Below, piece by piece: positions 49,023 to 59,214 of a DNA stretch of 64,000 bases. The translations under genes were made by a program, and so were the position numbers. This DNA comes from Scleromitrula shiraiana. Lineage: Eukaryota > Ascomycota > Leotiomycetes > Helotiales > Sclerotiniaceae. Each line of letters begins with the position of its first letter. Position 1 is the stretch's first letter. The notes under the pieces are model-generated. The model saw nothing but the letters and a program-made list of their open reading frames with translations, did not search any database and was not told the origin of the DNA. Location of the stretch: assembly GCA_028455995.1 (NCBI GenBank), contig JABELC010000006.1:1922001-1986000 (forward strand). The letters run 5' to 3'.

Positions 49023-49628
49023 ATGCCATCATTTCAATACCCCATCCAATCCGTTTCTTCAACATCCAACTCGCTCCCATGTAATGAGAAACACTTCCAC
49101 CCAACATCTTAGTCAACCCAAACCAGAGCCCAATACCGTGTATCTCCTTATAGAACCACATATCTCCACAACAATGGCGTCATCCAAGCACCCAACAAAC
49201 AAGCATCCATACCCGGCGCATTCCCAGAATTACCACTCAAACAAACAACCCCCTACCAAATCCCCAGCACCATCTTCCAGCTCACAACAAAAACAATTCA
49301 TCTCACCACCAACACACCCCCACCATCTATAACGTACCCACAATGGACAAGAATCTACCCAACCCCATCTCAATCCCATACCCAACTATCAGAAAATCAA
49401 AGTTCTCACTCATCTACAGATATCGCATTATCAGTCAGGTCTATGTATACTATTACATCACTTTGGCGACTACTTCTAATCGGTCGGCGGCTAGAAGTTA
49501 AAATTGAGAGGTCCGGGAAGTTCTTTGGGGAGTGGGAATTTGCCGGAGATGTGGGTGTGCGTAGCTTTTGGGTGGAGTTATTGGGATTGGGAGTTTTTGG
49601 TGAGGTGGGTTCGGTATTGGGGATTTGA
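49023..49628 (+). CDS. Doubtful gene: long plus frame interrupted by one TAG
   Basis: From the ATG at 49023 one frame stays open to the stop ending at 49628, except for a TAG at 49110-49112. Removing a possible 60-nt intron 49053-49112 (donor GTTTCT, acceptor CTTAG) keeps the frame and gives about 181 aa: MPSFQYPIQS, then STQTRAQYRVSPYRTTYLHN, IPGAFPELPLKQTTPYQIPS, and at the end SLWRLLLIGRRLEVKIERSG. The reading moves from C-rich to G-rich on the coding strand, like the CoA ligase at the left end. The donor is weak and C-rich DNA has few stops, so the frame could be chance. The opposite strand also has protein-like stretches (for example WFYKEIHGIGLWFGLTKMLG), so a decayed gene on either strand is possible. 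No family is recognised. Confidence 0.3.
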
Positions 49629-52600
49629 TGTATGGTGAGGTTGAAGATGTTGTGGGCGGGTTTGATGTGGTGAGTTGGGAAATAGTTGCACATAGGAGGA
49701 GTTTGATATGGGGGTGGGATTATGATTCTGTGTATTGTAAGCGTGATAAGTTACATTGAAGAGGCGTTTTTCTTGTCCTCTTCATATCAAGTGGGCTTGT
49801 TGATCGCTTATGAATCTACTGCATAACTGCCCAAATAGACGGCGTTTATCCGTTTGTACTGTCCTAGTTAATCAACTCATTCTATGCTGGTCCCAAGAAG
49901 ATCTAATAATATGAAATTCCGGGTGAGTATCAAGACAGTTTGAATAGCGTTCTGTTCCCAGATACAATAGCATCGTCTCACGAGCGACCGTCTTGTACAT
50001 TAGATTCTTTGATAGCCTCTAGGTGGAGTAATATCTGACGAATATTTCCAACCCACTAGGAAGGAGCTTTGCTAAGTTGGGATCTTTACATTGCCCCATG
50101 AAGAATTTCGATGTGTTGGGAGGGTGCATAAGAATCATTTTGTACATCCCCGAAAGAATCTCCTCTCATCGTCTTTCACAAGCCCATAACATCAATATCT
50201 CTCCACCAAATCACACCACAGCTAATCTTTCCCCATATCTTCCACGTTAAAACTCGCCCTACACAACTCATAAACTAAAATAACTAGTATCCCAACCCAA
50301 CACATCAGCATCCCCGCAGGAGAAAAACTCAAGAATCCAAATCCCGCCGAAACTTTCAGTCCCAATGGAGCAAACAAGAAAATACCCATCAAGAAGCGGG
50401 TTATCGAAGCCTTTCCTCCCGAGTGGTGGGAGGAAGATTCTCTCTAGTTCTTCCTCTTTGCAGGGAACGTACGAGCTGGATTGGCCCGGATGGATACCAG
50501 ATGGGATCCAGTCCTAATGCTAAGGCTTGGGCAATTGAAAATTATAGGAAGTTTGGATATAATGTTCTTGATAGTCATAGAAAACAAGGGGTGGGTCTAA
50601 GGGCTACTAGTTATAAGTGGCAGAGGGAGAGGGGGAGGGAAAACGATTTGCATGGTTGGGTCACTGTTGCATAGATTACCATATACAAAAATTGAGGGTG
50701 CTAAGCAGGGAAACGTAAGGAAGAAATTGGGCAGTGGAGAAATTGGATGTGTTCCTTCAGACCCTATATTGTCATATAAATCATAAAGCACAAAAAGGAT
50801 GGAGGATTTAGGGGTTGGGACTTGGCAACCAAAGATTGTCATTGTCCAAAAGAAATCCGAAAATTCTCTCCTTAGAATGACATTACCCATAATGTATTCT
50901 CATCCTTGAACGATCTGCATCATAAACTCGTCGTCTTAAACTTATCTCAACTAGATGGTCCCTTAGAGCAAGCTTCATTCTCAAGATAACATGCAAGAAG
51001 CCGAACTCAATACATAATGCAAGAAACCCGTCGCTTTCGAGAGCGCCATTTGTCCGTAATCCATCGGCTTAATGCGAATCATTTGGTTGCAACAGATCGT
51101 GGTATTCCACACCACTGGAAATGTGCATTTGATGTTAAATTGCAGGAATATAAATCTTACTCATGATACTAGAGATCAGTATTAATATTTATGTACCATT
51201 AGTAAGTTTGCCGTTCTCTAGTCTAGTAAAAACTAGTGACTGGGACAGAAGGTTGTATAGAACAGAAATATATATAAACATAGCAATGATGATTCCATCG
51301 AGTCTAGAACTAACTAAGAAGAATGTCCAACACTAGCTTTAGAATGCCGAACTCTGGGGTAAAATGCTTTTTGTGGGGAAATATGATAAAGTGATATTGG
51401 TATTTGGCTAGTATAAAGATGTGGTCTTGAACTCTGTCAAGAGGGATGTATAACACTAATTCGAGTAGACTATGTTCTGTATTTCAACACTTTTTGCGGG
51501 GAAATAAGGTGAACTCATTCCCGGTACTTGGCTAGTACAGAAATGTAGCGGTAGATGTAGAACTAAATTCATAAGGTCAAGCCACTCCGCTCTTGGAGCT
51601 AGCTCCCTGGTGATAGAGTGTGTATTGGCAACTTGTCCAATGTTCTTCTCTTGGATGGTTTCTTTCAGCTGTCATTGATGCGAGTTGGCATATGTTTTTG
51701 AATCTCAGAAGAGATCAGATATGGGTACATATCGGTATTCGTAATTCGTAGATGACGATAGCGTATTACTTAGTCGTCATTGTCTTTAAACTTTCTTTCC
51801 CCCGCCCGGGTGAATATGCATACGACATACTCAGGTCGGGCTTCGAGGCTGTGTCAAGGGACTTATGCGTAGTTTGCAGGAGAGTACTACTGTCCCTATC
51901 TGAAGTGGATCGTTGGAAGATAGCTGTTACCCACTAGGATACATATATTATTACCAAGACGTTGCATTACGTCTTTTGGTAAACTTTATTCTTGACTGAT
52001 ACGACTCTCTGGGCCAGGCACAATATAATATAGTTTGAGCCAGTGTGACAAAGTTGCCGCTTTAATATTCTTCTTGGAAATCCAGTCTCCATAAATATTG
52101 TGCAGGCAAGTACGCAAATTATGCAGATATCTTGAAAGATTGCTTTTCGGATCCGAGCATCTTACGACGAGTGTGCATTCGTTCCACAATATATACGGTC
52201 AACAGGATGCGAATAGCCTCAGCTATTTAGGTATGATTATTGGTAAGCTCGGCGTCGGTTTCTCGGACGGTCGGAGGTTGATAAGTTTCCGGATATTAGT
52301 TCGTACTCGCATCTCGCACTCGAGAATCAATCACATATCATGATAGATTCCTCAGCGTAATGAACGGATCCTAAGAAGACCCGCGGAATCTTATCTTATA
52401 GGCCTACCGGTAGAAACTTGCTCGAAATCGGGAATGAGTGGATATGCCACGAGGTTCAAGAAGATTGAATCGAGATAGTATGGGTATACGGCTCCGTACT
52501 GGTGGGCTCAAACTTTTGGAAGAGCAAAAAAATGATCGAACTCATGATCAGATTCCCAACCGTCAGATTCCCCATACGAAAGGATGATCTGTACATACAT

Positions 52601-54635
52601 ATCATAAGTCATAAGGTACAATAGAGGCTGTCGGATTTAACATTGATTAGATTTCATCTTGCCAAGACGACTTTTTAATTGGATATAGGAAGCGGAAAGA
52701 AAGCGGAAAACTAATGACACCGACAAGATCCGTAGAGTCTCCGGAGGTCAAGTAATGAGTAAAGGATTTCAAAACCCTAAATTCGAAAGGTCTATTGTTG
52801 TGAGTAGATATGGTACGTATAGTAGATGAATCTTCAAGAGAAGTATGACGGAAACATCACGACATGTATGTACCGGTACCGACAGTACAACAGCCACTTA
52901 CCTCATAACATCGTCTTTCAAAATGTACTACTTAGATTTTGCAAAATATATCTGGTATCTGTTAGAAGCAAGAGGCAATCGGATTCAAACGGCGATAGCT
53001 TCGGACTTTTCATATTGGAAGAATTTTCCATGGAGATTTTTTATAAGAATGAGATCCACTGAAATACCGTAGCTACACAGTTGCAGGTATCAACCTCGAA
53101 ATTATATTGGATTTGTAAGGTATTCGGGAGTCTAAAACTCTCAGCCCTGTGGAGTCTAGGATGAATTGTACCTCATCATTACTCATTATTACCTATTTAA
53201 GTATTTCTCAAGGTTCTAACTCTCTACTTGAAAGACCAAAAATAGGTATAATCTCACCAAAGGATTTTTATGCAACCCCTCAATCCCTTATATTTTCAAT
53301 TAGCTTTACATAGCCTATGCCAAGTGAATTTATTAATTCAAATAAATTCGAATAAATTCAAATTGTTATCTTTATCATGGATAAGTAACCTTGAAATGCC
53401 TCAAGAATGTGCACCGCTTACTATAAGGGGTATTGGCTTACTAGGTCGAGTAAGCTAACTACTAGTAGCTGCTTACTAGAAAAGGTAATCCCAAGATTTG
53501 CATACGGCTTATGCAGCAGCAGCTTTTCCCAGCAATATAGCACTCTAAAATTGTAAAAGCAGCCAGTCAATTGAGATTGACATTACTGCATGCGCATGTC
53601 ATGCTTTTTTCTTCTCCACATCAATCTTTCTAGAATACCTATCCATACCTACAGTGCTCTAAGTACCATCCATCGATAGAAACTTGCGCATAAGTGTTCC
53701 AAGAAAAGCTCTAAACATTCGAATTAGCTAGCAAGATTCTTAAAATATTACATCTAGAACAACAGAATGCTTCCCAGAGTAGATAGGTGTCCCGGGGGGC
53801 GGCTAGGAGTTAAGTATCTTGAGGACTTATTTATGTCCATTCAAGATCGAGGATAAGATCGACCTGATAATGACCAGTGATCCCCATATAAACAATAGCA
53901 ACATTGAAGTGGAAAAAGATTAAAGTTCAGAGCTATACCAAACACTAGGGATGAAGCTTGGAGCTGGAAGCTCGAAGCTTGACGATAAAGGATAAAGAAT
54001 ACTAAGTACAGTACTTACAGGCAATTTGAGTGAGCTATAGCATATTTATACACTATGCATAAGTCAATAAATGTCATCTTTCCAACAGGAATATCAAACA
54101 AGCTTGATGTCAACGTCAACGTCAACGACACTAACTATCAAGTATGATGTGCGGAGTAGGTTTCTATCTAATTATAAATAGCATCGTAAACGCAAAGATT
54201 TTCAGGAGCTTTTTGAATACCCTACTATCTACTACTTATTACCTGCAATTAACCTTGGAAATTTCATTGCGGAGTTAAAAATTACCAATCCGAAGAACCG
54301 GAGAATCACAGTGGGACCCCTGGACATAGTGATTCAGCAAGGTGCCAACCTCACATAATCACCGCCGAATCGGTCGACCACTACCTTTTTTTATTTCTCC
54401 GGTTCGAGATTATTTTGGATCCATTATTTTTGATCCATTCATATACAGCTCACATACCTACCTACTTACTTACCTAGGTATCACATTAGAAGATTACTAA
54501 AGAAACCTCTCTCCCCTCCCTTCTAGAAAACTTTCTAACTTCTTGATATCCTTTTAAGATATCTCTATATTTTGTCCTGTTCGACAAAGTATTCTTACTT
54601 ATTCCTTATATTATACTAAAGGAAGCAATAACAAC
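49629..54635. other. 5-kb region without a supported gene
   Basis: A minus-strand frame between about 50222 and 50440 reads KASITRFLMGIFLFAPLGLK and further hydrophobic residues, ending in EDMGKD. It could be the last exon of a two-span membrane protein, but no upstream exon is found. Near 51368-51547 there is a diverged tandem duplication. (GTCAAC)n lies near 54107-54128. The last 600 bp are the promoter of the Zn2Cys6 gene. Confidence 0.4.
51367..51548. repeat. Diverged tandem duplication, period about 123 bp
   Basis: CTTTTTGTGGGGAAATA (51367) and CTTTTTGCGGGGAAATA (51490) are followed on both sides by related TTGGCTAGTA(T/C)A(A/G)A(A/G)ATGT segments; flanks such as AACACTA also repeat. 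Non-coding. Confidence 0.5.
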
Positions 54636-56030
54636 ATGGAGCAAACGCCAGAATCATCATCCGAATCATCATCTGGTCGAAAGACCAGGCCATCAAAATT
54701 GAACAAACAATCATACCGAGATACAAAGCCAAATAAGGTCACCAAATCTTCGTCTCGACCCAAGCGAGTTAAGAGTGCATGTAAACGCTGTCGGTTGAGA
54801 AAAACTAGGGTATGTGACTGAACAGTCCTCAAATATTTCTGTTATAGTTTTAATTGTATCTTAAGTGTGACGGAGACTCGCCTTGCAAAAAATGTGCGGA
54901 TGATAATCAGGTGTGTGAACCTGGGAGTAAGATCAAGACCCACGATGACAGACATATTTCTCCACTGTGAGTAGTACATCATCAGGTCATGTGTTGGAGA
55001 TTGAAAAACCAGTCTAATGTTTCATAGCGTTGTTGAGCAATTGGAGAATAACCAATATGCATTAATAAGCACATGTTATAAACTATTTGACATGGTCAGG
55101 AATGGCCAGACATGGGATCTCGGAGAACCTAGATTGAATGATAGCGGGCGACCTATCATTCATGAGATAGCTTCAAAACTTGGTTGCTTAAGGCATTCGT
55201 CTGACAATCCACTCCCATTTGCAGAGAATCCAGCCCAGCTACAGGCTCAAGTGGAGGAGTTTGAGAGGATGGAAGAAGAAGAGCATTTGGTCTCTTCTGA
55301 ATCAAGTGAACCAGAGACTCAGCCATATCCCTCTCCAGCTAACCTCACCTCTCCAGAGAACTCCACGCCTTCAAGCAGTGGTGAAAGGGAGAGCTTTGAT
55401 GAAGAGTTTGACATCAAAGTCAAACCAGAAACTCCGGAATTTCCGCAAATAAGAAAAATTCCACAAGCATATAATGATCGACCAGAAATTTTCGACAGCA
55501 TGACCGGAATGAACCCCCAGCACTTGAAGCAGCGGTTCTCTGGAGACAATAGTTTTGTAGCCAGAAATCAAGACTACCAAAGAGCTTCGACAAGAAACTT
55601 GCCTTTTCAGATCAATACGAATTATCCTTCTCAACAACTCGGTTCGCCTATTTCTCCAGCATCATTGGCATCGCCGCTTACAGGTTCATTCTCTTTGGCA
55701 TCATCACACACCGATTCATTTACTCCTTCAGCATCACCACTCACGACGCCGTTTCCTTCAGCATCATCGATTGCCAATTCGGTTCTGGGGAACAATTTTG
55801 GATCTCATCCCATGAATCAGATTGGACAACCACAATTTTTCCAACCTGATTTGCAGCTCAATTGTCACCCAACTTCAATGAATGCAGGCTATCTTGACTT
55901 CCCCCCGGAACTCGATCTGATGGATTCTCCTATGGCTACCAATAATGCCTACATGACAGGTACGGCAGGTATGCCAGATATGGCAATGGATTTCAGCCAG
56001 TTCATCAATCTCCAACAGGATGAAAACTAA
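54636..56030 (+). CDS. Zn2Cys6 transcription factor, 425 aa
   Basis: Fungal binuclear zinc-cluster regulator, nuclear. Proposed exons are 54636-54809, 54866-54966 and 55028-56030. The zinc cluster is rebuilt by splicing: CKRCRLRKTR (exon 1) joins CDGDSPCKKC and then ADDNQVC, giving C-X2-C-X6-C-X5-C-X2-C-X6-C at residues about 49-75. It is preceded by a basic, Lys/Arg/Ser-rich N-terminus. Intron 2 (donor GTGAGT, acceptor TTTCATAG) joins HISPL to VVEQLENNQYALISTCYKLF, a helical segment typical of compact FCR1-like regulators. The C-terminal part is Ser/Pro/Asn-rich with repeated ASPLT-type motifs and aromatic-acidic patches (DFSQFINLQQDEN), likely an activation region. It lacks the large fungal middle-homology domain. 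Target genes are unknown. Confidence 0.9.
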
Positions 56031-59000
56031 TCGATGGGACGTCTGGACAGTCAACTCTACGGAATCTATGAACCGTAGAGTTTCTTGGAACGAAAGCGGT
56101 GACACAATGTTCTTGGAATTGATTGTCCATAATATCGAAGCATCCAAGGGTTAAAAAATCAACCCAAATCGTTTTCAAGAAACGCTTTCGTCAATGTGCG
56201 AGCGTTACTCATTTATGAGTGATTCAAATCTCATCTAGTCACTCCGATAAACTTTTCAGGGCCAACTTTGTCATTTTCGTTCAAAACTTGGAGTTAAGAC
56301 GGGGAGTTCAGGGGGAAGCAGGAGAGGAGATACCACGAAGGCGTTTGGGGGTTTTCGATCGAATGGTTTTTTTGGGTTTACAGAGGGATCTAGGCTAGAT
56401 TACGGTTTTCATTGGAATGATCATTTGGGTTTACAATGTAGGGCTGGGCCAGGTTATATCACGAATTTTGTATAAACATTCTGGGGTCAACGAATTGGAT
56501 TCAAAATGGTGTTGGATGGTTAGGTGATTTGGAGTTTTTTATGGTAACATCGATTATACACATTCATTTGTACTTTGTATACACTTCAAGAATATACAAT
56601 CATCTATACTTTACATGCGCTTCAAATTGTTGAACATTATTTATATAAGTCTGCATCTTTTTCAGGAAATTGAGAACTCATGCGTTAATATGACTCTGCA
56701 AAACGTCAAGAAAGATCTCTACGGATCTTCATTAAAAAACAACAGTATTTTGGGGATCTCAAAGAAAAAAGACCACTAATCAAACAAACACCCCTCAAGT
56801 TCGATCAACATTAAAATTCAGTAAACAATAATAAATCAACATAAGTCACCCTAGCCAAATTCTAGAATACCCCCCCCCCCCCCCCACCTAACCTAACAAA
56901 AAAAAAAACCCCGTTTTAACTCCGGGGGTAAGAGGGAATATTTAGGTTCAACAGACTTTATGCAGATGCGGCAAAGCAAAGTAATAACATTCCCCACCTA
57001 ATTTCATCTCATCATCGTCACAGGATACCTATACCTGGGTAGTTACAGCACCATTGCGATTGGTACGTGACATCCGCATCCACATGTACTGACTGCATGT
57101 AGGATGCCAGGTTACCTTTCTATCCCACATGGGTTGGGGGGGGGGTCCTCGGGTATCGAATTCTGTTGTTTCCGAGGCTTGCAGCGGTAGTGTAATATAT
57201 TGATTGATTTTATACTGTCAAGTCTGTATACTAGGAATTGTAGGTAGGTGTTGAGAAATCTTTCTTGTTTGTATTTAATTGGGATGGGTTTGGGAGTGGG
57301 AGGGATGGAATGGATTGGAAGGGAGGCACAGTAAGTAGGTAACTGTGAGGCGGGGATTATTACTTCCTTACTTACTTACTTACCTGCTGTATGCATTTTG
57401 CTCAAGAGATGGGATGGATGCGATGCGACTATCGTTTATTCCTCCTCGTGCTCCCTCCTGTTTATCATGGATGAGATGAGATGAGATCGAATGGATAATA
57501 GGTGTCGTTCTACTCCTTTCTCGCTGATGACTGCCGTGTTGCCATGCTAGTATGTATCCCTACATTTGACTACAGCTATCTACGTATCGTATGCTAAAAC
57601 GAGGGATAATACAAATCGGAACGGAAAAATTGCCAGTTTTCCGATATTATATTTGGAATCAAATCGTAAAGATGGTCTTGTTCGTCCACTCGGAATGTTT
57701 CTTGCGCCCGTTGGATGCGGTAGTTTTTACGGCGTAGCTTGCTTTTTGATTGATCGATCCCACGACGCCCAAATAAACGGAGGTATGGATAATGCATGCG
57801 CCGTAAGAGTCATTCATAAGCAGAGGTTGCGCGGATATTTTTTTGTTTTTATATCCGTACTGTATTTTATGTATTATTAAAGGTCTGTCTCATGATTACA
57901 GTCCTCTTACGATTTTCCCAGATGTCGATTTGAACTTGGGAGGTAACTTCAAACGGGCAATCCGGCGGGCTGTTCAAAGTACAGTAATGTTCGAAGTAGC
58001 CATTCGTTTTGTTTGTGTTGTTGGAGGGTGTCATAGATTGTGAAGCATAGTACTGTAGATCATCTCTGTGCTTGTGCCCTTGAACCCCTGGCCTAGAGTT
58101 GCGCAACATCAACCTGGTTTGACTATAGGACGGAGATTATTTTCCAACAACATCATATCAACACGTATATCGAAACATGGACCAAATTCATATCAATAGA
58201 TGGCTGGCTGTTTTTCTGAATTCAACCCCGCCTATATCGGCTTCTTGGCAATTGGAAAATACACAACAGCCTACGACTGTACATCTGATGCATCTCGCAG
58301 TATGTCGTCAGCCGTTTGCAGGGTGGCTTTGTCAGCTGCATCAACGCCCGCCCAATACTCGGGTTACATACAAGCTGGAGAACGTTTCTTCATTCGGAAA
58401 ATGATAGAAACTTCATATAAATCCTTTTCTTTTGACATATACAACGGGCAACAAGATCTATATGTCGGCGACCATCTTCATCACTTACCAAAAGGTTAAA
58501 AGGATCTCGTTTTCGGGAATAATCTCGCTGACTCTAGATAGGAATTATCTTCATCTCAATGATGATCAATCAACATATTTCGAAAATCATGTTGGTGCCC
58601 AAGTTGGGAGTTCATTTGCATCATTTCATGTCCAATAAGCATGTGCAACATAGGTATACGATTCCAAAATATCTGGCTTGCTCCCTTCCTTCTTTTATTG
58701 GTATTTTTTCGAAGTCGTATATGCATATCTGTATCATCAAATAATGAGCACACAATTGAGAGGTAGGAGCTGAACAGTATCTGGTCTCGAGCTCTTTGAG
58801 GGTGTAACCCACTAACAGACATACTTCATGGACCATTACAAACTACACAAATTTTGTATCTGTGTGCCGTGATGATATAACTCTCGTCTGAAATGTATCA
58901 TCGCATTGAGCAGTGAATTTGAAATTAGTCGTTGAAATATTTCAATACGAGTTGAATAATAATTATTAGTAGTTTTAATTGTTCAACAGAACGTAGGTTC

Positions 59001-59214
59001 GCGAATCAATACACACCCCTAGTGTTCCTCTACCAAAAAGCTGCTGCCTTAATTTGAGTGCTACAATTGACAAGTATCACTCTCAGCCGCAAAATCCATT
59101 TGCAATCTCAGCTTGTATTTCATCTCCAGAAAAAATGTACTGTATTTCAGAGACAACCAAGACTTTTCAATTTTCTATTTGTCAAAAAAGTTACTGCTGC
59201 ATTAACCCACAACA
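56031..59214. other. 3.2-kb intergenic region
   Basis: No supported gene. It contains poly-C (about 56871-56885), a G run near 57137-57146, CTTA/TTAC repeats near 57365-57383 and GATGA repeats near 57470-57485. Overlapping 75-100-codon frames near 58177-58499 in two registers lack any domain. The terminal part is the promoter of the NLR-like gene. Confidence 0.45.

Noticed and set aside
58177..58499. Two overlapping frames of 75 and 99 codons
   Set aside because: Different registers of the same DNA, neither with a domain or splice signals; the second is the more protein-like but is unsupported.
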